Origin: Geoanaerobacter pelophilus
GTDB lineage: Bacteria; Desulfobacterota; Desulfuromonadia; Geobacterales; DSM-12255
DNA: 64,000 nt
Direction: 5' to 3'
Assembly: GCF_018476885.1 (NCBI RefSeq)
Contig: NZ_JAHCVJ010000002.1
Location: 310,001-374,000, forward strand
A model generated the notes under the pieces. The model worked only from the letters and a program-made list of their open reading frames with translations. It searched no databases and was not told the DNA's origin. The stretch's first letter is position 1, and each line of letters begins with the position of its first letter. A program made the translations under genes and the position numbers. This document shows positions 1 to 9,311 of the stretch, piece after piece.

Positions 1-51
1 CATCATAAGAAGAACCTGAAGCTGAAACACTACCGGGAAAAACTTTCATGA
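1..51 (+). CDS. C-terminal fragment of an upstream gene, probably a type II secretion pseudopilin
   Basis: An open frame enters from the left edge and ends at TGA 49-51 after 16 residues (ends HYREKLS). Its stop overlaps the gspJ start as ATGA, the same coupling used by the next genes, so it belongs to the same operon. In type II secretion operons the gene before gspJ is usually gspI, but the fragment is too short to identify by sequence; that naming is inference from position only. Confidence 0.55.
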   Translation, partial: HHKKNLKLKHYREKLS

Positions 52-701
52 CGGCTTCACTGCGCCGTCAGCCGCAGCGCTGCCGAGGGCCGGGCAAAGG
101 TGCCGCCGGGTTCACCCTGCTTGAGGTTCTGGTGGCCCTGGCACTGTTGGCAATAATTGCTTCGGCGCTTTACGGCAGCTACTTCACCCTGTTCAAGGGG
201 AAGGAAACAACTGTTGCTGCCATGGACCAGCGGCGCGCAGTTCGCGAGACCCTCGACCTGCTGAGGCGCGAACTCTCATCTTCCTGGTATCGGTCAGGCA
301 AGCCGCTGACCCCTTTTGTGGTCGAGGATCGTGACCAGTTCGGCAAACCGGCGTCGCGGCTTGCCTTTGTCACCATTGCCCCGCCGGTTGCCGGTGGCCA
401 GCCGGTTTCCGACCAGCTTGCCGTGGAGTACACCACGGTTGCCAGAGAGGAGATGCTTGACCTGAACCGCTCCGCACAGGACCTGCACAAGAGCGCAAAG
501 CCGATGCCCTACCCGCAGATTGAGAAGATCGAGGGGTTCCTGGTAGAATGCTCCAGCGACGGCAGCAAGTGGGTCAAAAGCTGGGACACCGCCATCAACG
601 GCAATCTCCCCAAGGCGGTCCGGGTGACCCTGCAGGTCAAGGAAGGGAACAACACCGTAGGTTACTCAACGCTGGCAACGCTCCGTATGGCACCCCAATG
701 A
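48..701 (+). CDS. gspJ: Type II secretion minor pseudopilin GspJ
   Basis: This 217-residue protein has a class III prepilin signal: a basic 20-residue leader, then G21, with F22 as the mature N-terminus and Glu at mature position 5 (GFTLLEVLVAL), followed by a hydrophobic helix. The prepilin peptidase is expected to cut after G21 and methylate F22. Length and the soluble domain fit GspJ/PulJ, a minor pseudopilin in the tip complex of the secretion pseudopilus, anchored in the inner membrane and reaching into the periplasm. It overlaps the preceding frame and gspK by 4 bases each (ATGA). Assignment to J rather than another minor pseudopilin rests on size and on gspK-L-M following it. Confidence 0.85.
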   Translation: MTASLRRQPQRCRGPGKGAAGFTLLEVLVALALLAIIASALYGSYFTLFKGKETTVAAMDQRRAVRETLDLLRRELSSSWYRSGKPLTPFVVEDRDQFGKPASRLAFVTIAPPVAGGQPVSDQLAVEYTTVAREEMLDLNRSAQDLHKSAKPMPYPQIEKIEGFLVECSSDGSKWVKSWDTAINGNLPKAVRVTLQVKEGNNTVGYSTLATLRMAPQ

Positions 702-1633
702 AAAACGAAAAGGGGTTTGCCCTGGTCATTACCCTGCTGGTAACAGCACTGCTGGTGGCCCTGACCGCCGAGTTCACCGCCGAGGTCTTTGTCGATACCT
801 CGGCCCGCCATTCCTTCGTGGCAGGTCAACAGGCAAGCCTGCTGGCCGAATCGGGGATCACCGGCGGGATCAAGCTGCTGCAACTGTCGTTACGGAACCA
901 GTCTTACAACAGTCTGTCGGATCAGTGGGCAACGCCGCAGAAGTTCAACGATGAACGGGGCGAGCTGCGTCTGGTCATCGAGGACGAGAGCGGTAAGGTC
1001 AATCTCAATTACGTTGCCCCGCCCAACGGGGAACTGGGTGGCAGCTTCACTGCTGCAGTCGCAGGCCGGCTCTTGCGCAAGCTCAAGATCGAGAACGGTA
1101 ATGATCTGATCGATGCCCTGGCCGACTGGCTTGACCTCAATGACTATCCACACCCGACCGGGGCCGAGTCCGATTACTACAGCTCTCTCACCCCGCCCTA
1201 CAAGGCAAAGAACGGGCAGCTGGAAACCGTAGACGAACTGGCACTGGTCAAAGGTTTTGCCGGGACGCCCCTGGAGTCAATCCGGCCGTTCATAACAGTG
1301 TATGCCGATATCCCCGGCGCGCCGACCGGACCGATCAACATCAACACTGCGTCCAAAGAGGTTATTGCCGGCCTGGACGACCGGATCAGCGACGACATGG
1401 CTCAACGGGTGCTGGAATACCGCTCCTCAACCCCGTTCAGGAACCCTGCTGAACTGGCCAGGGTTTCCGGGTTCGAGACCATCGCCACTGGGCTGTTGAC
1501 CAACATCAGCGTCAAAGGAAATACGTACCGGCTCCGCAGCGAGGGGCGGGTCCAAGATGTCGGCCGGACCATCGAGGCGGTAGTCCGGCTTGGCAGTGCC
1601 AAGCCACAGGTTCTTTATTGGCGGGAGTATTAA
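698..1633 (+). CDS. gspK: Type II secretion minor pseudopilin GspK
   Basis: The start at 698 (MKNEKGFALVITLL) is chosen because it overlaps the gspJ stop as ATGA and begins directly with a prepilin leader; the open frame runs further upstream but that part reads as out-of-frame gspJ. The 311-residue product has G6 followed by F7 and a long hydrophobic helix. Mature position 5 is Ile instead of Glu, which is characteristic of GspK, the pseudopilin that caps the tip with GspI and GspJ. The large soluble domain contains an ININTA segment near residue 210 typical of the helix-hairpin region of this family. Confidence 0.9.
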   Translation: MKNEKGFALVITLLVTALLVALTAEFTAEVFVDTSARHSFVAGQQASLLAESGITGGIKLLQLSLRNQSYNSLSDQWATPQKFNDERGELRLVIEDESGKVNLNYVAPPNGELGGSFTAAVAGRLLRKLKIENGNDLIDALADWLDLNDYPHPTGAESDYYSSLTPPYKAKNGQLETVDELALVKGFAGTPLESIRPFITVYADIPGAPTGPININTASKEVIAGLDDRISDDMAQRVLEYRSSTPFRNPAELARVSGFETIATGLLTNISVKGNTYRLRSEGRVQDVGRTIEAVVRLGSAKPQVLYWREY

Positions 1634-1693
1634 GGGGATGGCTTTGCCATCGATCTTGCAATCGGTTCTGCGGTCTTCAAGAGGGCATAGCAA

Positions 1694-2971
1694 ATGACCT
1701 ATCTCATCATTCAATTCACCGGACGTGATGCCGTAATTGCCCGGTTCTCACTAAGGCGCAAGACTTTCACTTTCCTGCAGGGTGTGCGCAGGCCGGTCCC
1801 GGAGTCAGGGGTATACCGCGAGCTGCTCAGTGGCTTTGATCAGCCCGAGCCCGGAGAGAAGGTCATTGTTGCCATCCCTCCTGCGCTGGTGCATGCGCGC
1901 CAGCTCAGCCTGCCGGTCACCGACCGCCGGACCCTGAGAGAGATTCTCCCCATGGAACTCGGCGGAGAAATGGCGGTACCGGCTGAAGAGATGACTTTTG
2001 ACGGCCTGCCGCTGGCTACCGGCTCGTTGCTGGCCGTCTGGAGCCGCAAGAGCAGCATTGGTCCGTTCATCGAGGAGCTGGCCGCAGCCGGGGTTGAACC
2101 GGAAATTGTCACCTGCTCCATGCTCCACTGGAACTATCTCCTCCCCCAGGATGCAGATACCCCCTCAGTGGTCACCGACGGCAATGCCCTGATGATCGGC
2201 ACCGTTGCCGGCCCCCTGCAGGTCAGGGCGCTACCGGCTTCACAGGATGACCGGGAGCTCTCGCGCACAGTGTCGGCCTTTGAGATCGCCAACAACTCCG
2301 CGGTCCCCGGGATTTTCAGGATCGGCGACGAAACAGGCCGCACCGACCAGTTGCCCCTGACTGCAGAGCACCTGGATGCCTTTGGCGGTGACGTCATGGC
2401 CGCCAGAGACATGGCCGGGGCCTATGCCGTGGCCAGCGCCTGCGCTGCAGGGACAATCGTCAATTTCCGGAGCGGCTCGCTGGCCTACACTGCCGGTCAG
2501 GAAAAAAACCTCCGCCGCCTGAGGCTCACCGCCATCCTGGCTGCCTCGCTGGTACTGCTCCTCTTTGCCGAGGTAGGCTTGAGATATTTCCTGGTACGCC
2601 GCGACCTCGCCTCGCTCGATGCCTCAATAACCACCTCCTACCGCGAGATTTTCCCGTCCCGGAAAAAATCGCCGGATGCCGTCGGCGAGGTTCGCTCCGA
2701 AATCAGGCGCCTTTCCGGGAGCGGCGGCTCGCAACGGGTGCTTCCTGCCCTGAAGAAGCTGGCAGAGCTCAAGGGTGACGAGGTCTCGGGGTTCTATGAA
2801 ACCGAAATTGAAGGGGTGAACCTGCGGCTCAAGGGGGATGCCAAATCGGTCAACGACTTCAAAAGCCGGGCAGCCAAGGCTCTGGCCACTGCCGAGATCT
2901 CCGAGATCAAATCCAAGAGCGACGGAACGGTCTCGTTCGTGTTCCGCGGCGCCATGAAGGAGGGTAACTGA
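1694..2971 (+). CDS. gspL: Type II secretion inner-membrane platform protein GspL
   Basis: The 425-residue product has a long N-terminal cytoplasmic actin-like domain, a single transmembrane helix at about residues 277-300 and a short periplasmic domain. This is the GspL/PulL layout; GspL links the GspE ATPase to the membrane platform and pairs with GspM. A GAGGG ribosome site lies nine bases before the ATG. A 60-base gap separates it from gspK, the only sizeable gap in this operon segment. Its TGA overlaps the gspM start by one base. The order J-K-L-M-N supports the call. Confidence 0.88.
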   Translation: MTYLIIQFTGRDAVIARFSLRRKTFTFLQGVRRPVPESGVYRELLSGFDQPEPGEKVIVAIPPALVHARQLSLPVTDRRTLREILPMELGGEMAVPAEEMTFDGLPLATGSLLAVWSRKSSIGPFIEELAAAGVEPEIVTCSMLHWNYLLPQDADTPSVVTDGNALMIGTVAGPLQVRALPASQDDRELSRTVSAFEIANNSAVPGIFRIGDETGRTDQLPLTAEHLDAFGGDVMAARDMAGAYAVASACAAGTIVNFRSGSLAYTAGQEKNLRRLRLTAILAASLVLLLFAEVGLRYFLVRRDLASLDASITTSYREIFPSRKKSPDAVGEVRSEIRRLSGSGGSQRVLPALKKLAELKGDEVSGFYETEIEGVNLRLKGDAKSVNDFKSRAAKALATAEISEIKSKSDGTVSFVFRGAMKEGN

Positions 2972-3513
2972 TGAATGCCATTAAGCAGATGGTTGCCCGC
3001 TTCGCAGATCTGGATCCGCGGGTCCGCCTCCGTTTGGGTATCGGCCTGGCAAGCCTCCTGGCGCTGGGCCTGCTCTACTCGTATGCCAATGACCAGGTGA
3101 AAAAGCTGGAAAGAAAACGCACTGCCGGAGAGGCCGATATCGCGGAAATGCTGGTACTAAAGCAGCGCTACAAGGAAGCGGCCTCGATTTCCCAGCGGGC
3201 CTTGAACCTGCAGGCAGCGGTGCGCCCGGACGATTCGCCGGCCAAACTCATTGAAGAGATCGGCATCAAGGGGAAAGCGCTCCAGGTGAAACCGCTGAAA
3301 TCTGAGGAACGGGCCGGGTTTGTCGAAGAGCTTGCCGACATCAGGATCGATGCGCTGACAGCGAATGAAGCGGTCAACCTGCTGTACCGACTCGAATACG
3401 GCGCCAAACCGGTTACAGTCAGAAAAGCGCTGTTCAAGACCCGCTTTGATGACCCGTCGCGCCTGGATCTCTCTCTGACAGTAGCCCTCAGGAAGGGCCC
3501 GGCAGCAAAATGA
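2971..3513 (+). CDS. gspM: Type II secretion protein GspM
   Basis: This 180-residue protein has one transmembrane helix at about residues 20-39 after a short cytoplasmic tail, then a coiled-coil-prone stretch and a small ferredoxin-like periplasmic domain. That is the GspM/PilO-like arrangement, and GspM dimerises with GspL in the platform. It starts at the gspL stop (TGATG) and ends overlapping gspN by four bases, so the three are translationally coupled. Sequence conservation in this family is low, so position and topology carry much of the weight. Confidence 0.85.
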   Translation: MNAIKQMVARFADLDPRVRLRLGIGLASLLALGLLYSYANDQVKKLERKRTAGEADIAEMLVLKQRYKEAASISQRALNLQAAVRPDDSPAKLIEEIGIKGKALQVKPLKSEERAGFVEELADIRIDALTANEAVNLLYRLEYGAKPVTVRKALFKTRFDDPSRLDLSLTVALRKGPAAK

Positions 3514-4355
3514 ACCGCTTTCCCTCCTGGTTCAAGCCCTTTGCGGCAAGCATCGCCGGCCTGCTGCTCTTTCTCTGCCTGACCATCATGTTCGTGCCGG
3601 CAGCCGAACTGCAACGACTGGCAGCCAGGGCCCTTGCCCCCTACGGTCTGACCATCACCGCAAGCTCTTTTGGCAAGGCGTTTCCCTTGGGAATTAACGC
3701 CAAAGGGTTCTCGCTCTCGGGCCAGAGTGGTGAGTTGCTGTCATTTGACCGCCTTGAGCTGCGGCTTAGGCTTTTGCCGCTGTTCCTCGGGCGGGTGGTC
3801 GCTTCGGCCAAGGCAACAATCGGCACCGGAACCATCGAGAGTGAAGCTGAATTGACTCGCAAGGGGCGACTTAATCTCTCCTGTAGCAATATCCGGCTGG
3901 AGGCGATCCCGTTCTTCAAGACGGTTGCCGGAGCCCAGGCAAAGGGCGATTTGCGAATCAAGGGCGAGGTGGCCGGGCAGGGAAAGGGAGCCAAAGGAGC
4001 ACTGCAGATCGAGGCGCGCGATCTCGACCTGAAAGGGGTAACCATCAGCGGCACCCAGTTGCCGGACGCCTCATACAAGACCATGCAGGGGATGTTGCGG
4101 ATCAAGGAGGGGAAAGTTAATCTTGAAAGCGTCACCCTCAAGGGGGACGGCCTTTATGTGCGGCTGAGCGGCGATTTCCCGGCAGGGTACCAGCCGGCCG
4201 CCACCCCGCTCAACCTGAAAGTGGAGCTGATGCCCAAACCCGAATTTCTGGAGAGCCAGAAGTTCGTCTTTCTGCTGCTTGCCAAATACACCGTCTCGCC
4301 GGGGAACTACCTGATCCCCATCCGCGGCACCCTCGCCTCGCCGCAACTGCAATAG
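3510..4355 (+). CDS. gspN: Type II secretion protein GspN
   Basis: The 281-residue product has an N-terminal membrane anchor (about residues 10-30) and a periplasmic beta-rich domain. It is the last gene of the gsp operon, overlapping gspM as ATGA, and it converges on the minus-strand kinase ending at 4394. GspN is an accessory secretion component absent from many type II systems; the family is built like AsmA-type periplasmic domains. No clear hairpin terminator is visible in the 38 bases before the convergent gene. Confidence 0.8.
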   Translation: MNRFPSWFKPFAASIAGLLLFLCLTIMFVPAAELQRLAARALAPYGLTITASSFGKAFPLGINAKGFSLSGQSGELLSFDRLELRLRLLPLFLGRVVASAKATIGTGTIESEAELTRKGRLNLSCSNIRLEAIPFFKTVAGAQAKGDLRIKGEVAGQGKGAKGALQIEARDLDLKGVTISGTQLPDASYKTMQGMLRIKEGKVNLESVTLKGDGLYVRLSGDFPAGYQPAATPLNLKVELMPKPEFLESQKFVFLLLAKYTVSPGNYLIPIRGTLASPQLQ

Positions 4356-4393
4356 CTGACAGTCGCCAAGGTGCTTCAATAAGCAGTATTAAC

Positions 4394-6868
4394 TCAAACC
4401 TCTATCCGAAATTCAGCGCCACCATCATTGTTTCGCACTGTGAGACGGCCAGCCATATTTTTTTCTATGATGGTTTTCGACATGAACAAACCCACGCCAG
4501 TACCCTTGTCCGGCCCTTTCGTGGTGAAATAGGGCTCGAAGATCTTGAACAGATTTTCCTCTGGTATGCCGCCGGCATTATCGGCAATGGTCACCACTGA
4601 CTTATCGGCTTCAACATCGACGGTTACTGTAATCTGGGCGTTTTTCGGACCTTGCTCCATTAAGGCATCCCTGGCGTTCATCAAAATATTGAGCAACACC
4701 TGGGAATATTCGTTCGCATAACCATCTATTTTCGGATCAGCATTACATTGGAAATCAATGGCGATCTCCTGATTCATGAGCCCATCCTCAATCAGAGTCA
4801 ATGTTTTCGAAATCACCTCTTTGACTCTGAATTCACCCTTATCCTTGTCCGGTTTAAAGAAATCCCTAAAATCATCTATGGTATGAGACATGTGGTTGAT
4901 TAAATCCATCGATTTCACCACGCTTGCATCCAGGAATTCTTTGCTGAATGTGCCCACTTCATAATACAGTTGCATCTGTTGCACTATCAGGCCCATGACA
5001 TTCAACGGCTGGCGCCACTGATGGGCAATATTGTTGATCATCTCCCCCATTGCTGCCAGGCGGCTCTGTTGGATGAGCATCTGTTCCTTTTCCCGCAACT
5101 CCTCCAAGGTGCGCAGCCGTTCCAGAGTCTCCTCACGCAGGGACTGCTCGGTCTTCAGGCGGCGATGCTCCCGAGTGAAATTGTCGAGGGCAAAAGAGAT
5201 ATCCGCTCCCATCTGTTTGAGCAGAGCCACATGCTGCCGGTCAAAAAAGTCCTTTTCGCCGGAATACAGTGTGAGAGCGCCAACCACCCGCTCCCCCTCC
5301 TTCAGGGCCACAGACGCCGAGGCACGAATGCCATGGACCTTACCCTGTTCATGCCAGGGCTGGGTGCATGGGTCGTTCTGGAAGTCGTTACAGATGCAGT
5401 AGCTCCCCTGGCGGATAGCGATGCCGGTGGGGCCTTCCCCGGTCGGTTCATTATTGACCGTGATCCGGATCTCGTCCAGATAGGCGGTGGCGCCGTTGGC
5501 CGCCACAATCCGCACCTGGCCTGTTTCTTCATCCACCAGCCCCACCCAGGACAGGATGAAGCCGCCATGCTCCACAGCGATGCGACAGAAATCACGGAAC
5601 AAGGACTCGTGATCAACAACGCGAACGATCGCTTGGTTGGTTTCGCTCAACACTTCGTAGAGCCGGTTGAGACGTTTAAGGCTGCGTTCTGCCCGCTCCC
5701 GTTCGGCAATTTCCCCCAACAGGGTTTCCACAGTCGTTGCCAGGTCCTCCGTTCTTTCCCGCACTCGCTGTTCCAGGTCGTCGTAGGCCAACCGCAGCAA
5801 CTCTTCGGCCCGCTTCCGTTGGCTGATCTCCCGTTGCAATTCGAAACTCGTCTCCTCGGCTTGCTGCCGGGCAGCAAGGGCGTCTTCCATCATATTGAGC
5901 GCGGCCCGGCGCGATTCGAGGAGTTTGCTGTTGACGGTCTGCAGGTCAGCGGCGGTCTTCCGGATTCCCTCCTCCGCCCGCTTGCGCAGGAAAGCTTCCA
6001 CAATCGACGGGGCCAACGCTTCGAGCGCGTCCTGCTCCGCCTGGGCATAGCCCCCGTCCCGATTGCCCACCGCAAGCATGCCAATGGTCCGCCCTTCACG
6101 CAGCAGCGGCACGCCCAGGAAAGATGCCAGCGGGGGATGGCCCGGGGGGAGACCGATGCTGTCCGGATGCCGGGCAGAAGCGTTGGTGAACAGGCTCTTG
6201 CCAGCCAGGAGAACCCGCCCATAGATGCCGTGAATCTTGAAATTACCCGGTTGCCGGCGATTTTCCCCACTGTCGAGGACGTTGCAGGCGTCCCAGCCGG
6301 GGTTACTGATGGCGATGACCTCCAGGCCGCTCTCGTTGATCTCGCCGATGAACCCGAATTTGCTTTGGGTGATTTTTTCGGCAACCTCCAGACAAGCGGT
6401 ACCAAGCTCTTCCTCGGTCGCACAGGCCAAGGCAGCCTGCAGGATCTGGTTGATTCCGGTCAGCTGTTCCTTACGTTCGCGCAGCTGCTGCTCCGCGGTG
6501 TGTTTATATAAGGCCATCTCGATTTGAATGCGCAGATCGCGCTCGTCGAACGGCTTGAGGAGATAGCCGAACGCTTCCGCCTGTCGGGCGCGCTCAACTG
6601 TGCCCATGTCAGAGTGCGCCGTCAGGAACAGTACCGGCAAATGACACTCGCGATGAATTTGCTCTGCTGCCGTGATACCGTCCATGGCACCGGCCAGGCG
6701 AATATCCATCAACACCAGCGCCGGCCGCTGGCGGCAGGCGAGCTCGACCGCTTCCTCGCCAGTCGCGGTCGTGCCGGCAACCTCATAGCCCAGTTGCCGG
6801 ACTTTTGCAGCCAGGTCGGCAGCGACGATGGCTTCATCTTCGACGATCAGAATGGCAATTTTGCTCAC
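4394..6868 (-). CDS. Receiver-GAF-GAF histidine kinase, last gene of the Kai operon
   Basis: The start is a GTG at 6868 that overlaps the stop of the upstream kinase as GTGA; an upstream in-frame extension would lie inside that gene. The 824-residue protein opens with a response-regulator receiver (IVEDE near residue 8, phospho-acceptor D55, KPFDE near residue 110). A first GAF domain follows (about 150-320), then long coiled coil, a second GAF (about 430-580), a HisKA helix with H616 in the HQWRQPLN motif, and a HATPase with NAGGIPEE and GTGVGL boxes. There is no membrane segment. A receiver at the N-terminus of a kinase suggests it takes phosphate from the neighbouring PAS kinase; that is inference. 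Confidence 0.9.
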   Translation of the reverse strand: MSKIAILIVEDEAIVAADLAAKVRQLGYEVAGTTATGEEAVELACRQRPALVLMDIRLAGAMDGITAAEQIHRECHLPVLFLTAHSDMGTVERARQAEAFGYLLKPFDERDLRIQIEMALYKHTAEQQLRERKEQLTGINQILQAALACATEEELGTACLEVAEKITQSKFGFIGEINESGLEVIAISNPGWDACNVLDSGENRRQPGNFKIHGIYGRVLLAGKSLFTNASARHPDSIGLPPGHPPLASFLGVPLLREGRTIGMLAVGNRDGGYAQAEQDALEALAPSIVEAFLRKRAEEGIRKTAADLQTVNSKLLESRRAALNMMEDALAARQQAEETSFELQREISQRKRAEELLRLAYDDLEQRVRERTEDLATTVETLLGEIAERERAERSLKRLNRLYEVLSETNQAIVRVVDHESLFRDFCRIAVEHGGFILSWVGLVDEETGQVRIVAANGATAYLDEIRITVNNEPTGEGPTGIAIRQGSYCICNDFQNDPCTQPWHEQGKVHGIRASASVALKEGERVVGALTLYSGEKDFFDRQHVALLKQMGADISFALDNFTREHRRLKTEQSLREETLERLRTLEELREKEQMLIQQSRLAAMGEMINNIAHQWRQPLNVMGLIVQQMQLYYEVGTFSKEFLDASVVKSMDLINHMSHTIDDFRDFFKPDKDKGEFRVKEVISKTLTLIEDGLMNQEIAIDFQCNADPKIDGYANEYSQVLLNILMNARDALMEQGPKNAQITVTVDVEADKSVVTIADNAGGIPEENLFKIFEPYFTTKGPDKGTGVGLFMSKTIIEKNMAGRLTVRNNDGGAEFRIEV

Positions 6869-8607
6869 AATGAAACCCCTTTCAGGGGGAAGGTGATCCT
6901 GAATTCGGTGCCGGGACCGGTACCCGTTTCCACCGAACCGCGCAGCTGGCCAGCCAGCATCTGCACCAGTCGCAGCCCCAGCGAGCGGGATTGACGCCAG
7001 TCCGTATCCGCCGGCAGGCCGACACCGTTGTCGCGCACCCAAAGGCACACCTCAGCGGTAACCTGATCTTGATCCAGCCCTACCGACACTTCGCCGCTCC
7101 TGTTATCGGGAAAGGCGTGTTTGAGGGCGTTACCGGCCAGTTCGTTCAGGATCAACCCGCACGGCACTGCTGCCTCGATCGGCAGCGCCACGGGCGCGAC
7201 CGCGAGGTTAAGCCGCGCCTTCTCGGCCAGTGCGCCGTGGGAGCGCCAAAGATAGTTCAAGAGACTGGCGGCGTAGTCGCCAAAGTTCACTTTTGCCAGG
7301 TCGCCCGTCTGGTACAGTTTCTCGTGGACCAGCGCCATAGAGCGGACCCGGTCGCGTACGTCGCCGAACACCGCGGCCAGGCTCTCGTCGGCCAGGGTAT
7401 CGGCCTGCAGGCTGACCAGGCTGGAGATGACCTGGAGGTTGTTCTTCACCCGGTGGTGGATCTCCCGCAGCAACACCTCCTTCTCTGCCAACGACTTCTT
7501 GATCAATTCCTCGGCCTGCTTGCGGTCGGTGATGTCGTGTGAGATGCCGCCGACACCGTATATGTGGCCATCACTATCCACCAGTGGGAACTTGTTGGCC
7601 AGAAACACATGGTGTCCATCCGGAAGATCCGCCACTTCCTCGATCTGGATGGCCTTGCCTGTTGCCATCACCTGCTGATCGTTAATCCGCCAGTAGTCGG
7701 CGACTTCCTTGGTGGCAATGTCATAGTCTGTCTTGCCTTGTATCTCTTCCCGCGAGCGGCCCAGCAAGATCTCCAACGACGCGTTGATGGTAATGAACCT
7801 TCCCTCGCGGTCCTTGAGGAAGATGGGGGAAGGGCTGCCATCGATGACGTCCTGAAAGAGACGCTCTCGTTTGCGCAACTCCTCCTCGGCCTGTTTGCGT
7901 ACCAGTATTTCCCGCCGCAGCTCCTTGTTTGCCTCCTCGACCTTTCGCCGGGCAATTTCGACGTCCTCGACGAGATTCAGGGCCGCTCGTTGCGAGTCCC
8001 GCAACTCTTCGTTACTGGCGTTCAACTCGGTCTGATGCACCTCCAGGATATGTTTCTCTCGGAGCAAATCATAGATGGAATTTGCTTGCCTTTCCAGTTC
8101 AGTCAGATCCGAGACTACCAGGCAGATGCTGTTCTCGGTTTCCGTCACGAGCATGCTGGCGGCAATATTAACCGGTACAGGAGGGCCAACGGCAGCCCAG
8201 AGATGGAAAAACTGTTGCGCCGGCCCGGATTGGGCATTGTCCAGTAACGCCTTCAGCTGCGGTAGTCCTGAGGGGGGCGCGAAATCTGCACAATTCCGGC
8301 CGATGATCTCTGCCATTGGATACTGTAGCAAGCTGCAGAAGCGCTGGTTGCAGAAGAGGATGGTGCCGTCGATGGTCACAGTCAGGGCGCCCTCGTTCAT
8401 GGTCTCGATAATCTGGCGGTAGATGCGCTCGGAGCCGGTAAGGGAGAAGATCTGGTCGCCATGGGGCCCGGCCACGACCAGGGCGTCAACTTCGCCGCTG
8501 CGGATGGCCTCCAAGGTCTGCTCGGCCTCGTCGAGCCGGTAGCGAAGCTGTTCGATCTCGCCCTGCAACTCCTCCCTGGTCCTGTTGTCCCCATGTTTCA
8601 TCGTCAT
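6865..8607 (-). CDS. PAS-PAS histidine kinase of the HisKA_2 type
   Basis: ATG at 8607 (MTMKHGDN) is preferred because AAGG lies about six bases upstream; an ATG at 8628 would overlap kaiB and lacks a ribosome site. The roughly 580-residue cytoplasmic protein starts with a coiled coil and has two PAS domains (about 60-180 and 255-375, the latter ending in DITDRKQAEE). The HisKA_2 dimerisation helix carries IHHRVKNNLQ, and the HATPase N box is NELAGNALKHAF. This kinase class is common in proteobacterial sensory proteins, often acting on stand-alone receivers. Its stop overlaps the start of the receiver-kinase gene (GTGA), making that protein the obvious partner. Confidence 0.9.
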   Translation of the reverse strand: MTMKHGDNRTREELQGEIEQLRYRLDEAEQTLEAIRSGEVDALVVAGPHGDQIFSLTGSERIYRQIIETMNEGALTVTIDGTILFCNQRFCSLLQYPMAEIIGRNCADFAPPSGLPQLKALLDNAQSGPAQQFFHLWAAVGPPVPVNIAASMLVTETENSICLVVSDLTELERQANSIYDLLREKHILEVHQTELNASNEELRDSQRAALNLVEDVEIARRKVEEANKELRREILVRKQAEEELRKRERLFQDVIDGSPSPIFLKDREGRFITINASLEILLGRSREEIQGKTDYDIATKEVADYWRINDQQVMATGKAIQIEEVADLPDGHHVFLANKFPLVDSDGHIYGVGGISHDITDRKQAEELIKKSLAEKEVLLREIHHRVKNNLQVISSLVSLQADTLADESLAAVFGDVRDRVRSMALVHEKLYQTGDLAKVNFGDYAASLLNYLWRSHGALAEKARLNLAVAPVALPIEAAVPCGLILNELAGNALKHAFPDNRSGEVSVGLDQDQVTAEVCLWVRDNGVGLPADTDWRQSRSLGLRLVQMLAGQLRGSVETGTGPGTEFRITFPLKGVSL

Positions 8608-8608
8608 A

Positions 8609-8968
8609 TCATACCTTGCCGTGCCCATCGGTTTTTGGCCGCAGATCCAGCCCCACCAGGACCTTGTCCTTGTCGGCCATATTGCCGATGATCTTGCGCA
8701 GCGGCAGCGGCAGTTTCTTGATCAGGGTAGGGGCGGCAATTATCTGCTCCCCCTTGGCCAGCACCGGGTTCTGGTAGAGGTCGATTACCTCAAGGTTGTA
8801 GCGTCCCGCCAGATGCTCCTCGCAGATCCCGGTGATAATGCGAACCGCCTCCTGGGAACGCGGGGTGAGCCCGGCGATGTAGAGCCGCAGGATATATGGC
8901 TGGCTGCCGGAGTCGCGGCTCGCAGCTTCAATGGTCTCCAATGCTGTTTTGGTCATTTTGGGAGACAT
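8609..8968 (-). CDS. kaiB: KaiB-like protein (second copy)
   Basis: This 119-residue protein has the thioredoxin-like KaiB core: LRLYIAGLTPRSQ, EVIDLYQNP, APTLIKKLP and KVLVGLDL. KaiB proteins bind the KaiC ring after changing fold. Compared with cyanobacterial KaiB it has an N-terminal extension of about 20 residues, and the segment after the fold-switch region reads GNMADKD where the first copy has GDLSNTE. It lies 13 bases after the first kaiB and ends next to the kinase start. The divergence between the tandem copies suggests separate partners. Confidence 0.9.
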   Translation of the reverse strand: MSPKMTKTALETIEAASRDSGSQPYILRLYIAGLTPRSQEAVRIITGICEEHLAGRYNLEVIDLYQNPVLAKGEQIIAAPTLIKKLPLPLRKIIGNMADKDKVLVGLDLRPKTDGHGKV

Positions 8969-8981
8969 AACAATTCCTTTT

Positions 8982-9311
8982 TCATCTCGGTTTCAGGTCC
9001 AAGCCAACCAACACCCGTTCGGTATTTGAGAGATCGCCGATAATCTTCTTGATCGGTTCGGGGAGCTTGCGCACCAGGGTCGGCAGGGCCAGGATCTGGT
9101 CCCCCTTGGCCAGTTGCGGGTTCACCAACAGGTCAATCACCTCGATACTAAATTTCCCTTTCAGGTATTCTTCGCAGATCCGCTTCAGGTTGTCGAAGGC
9201 GGCAATGGATTTGGGTGTCTGGCCTGCGACGTAAAGCTTCAACTGATAGTGCTCTTCTCCATTTTCTGCCTTGATCTTGCTCGGCGCCTTTGACTCTATT
9301 TCGCTTGTCAT
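8982..9311 (-). CDS. kaiB: KaiB-like protein (first copy)
   Basis: The 109-residue product is the copy closer to classical Kai[46 protein letters not shown] and VLVGLDL. These blocks cover the fold-switching C-terminal half of cyanobacterial KaiB. The ATG overlaps the kaiC stop by four bases, so KaiC and this KaiB are translationally coupled. No kaiA is present in the window, as is usual outside cyanobacteria, so any timing or state-switching function would have to work without KaiA. Confidence 0.93.
   Translation of the reverse strand: MTSEIESKAPSKIKAENGEEHYQLKLYVAGQTPKSIAAFDNLKRICEEYLKGKFSIEVIDLLVNPQLAKGDQILALPTLVRKLPEPIKKIIGDLSNTERVLVGLDLKPR

Noticed and set aside
4970-6511. 513-codon open frame on the plus strand opposite the receiver-GAF kinase gene
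   Set aside because: It is antisense to a gene with clear domains, its product is rich in Gln, His, Leu and Pro with no motif, and it has no ribosome site.
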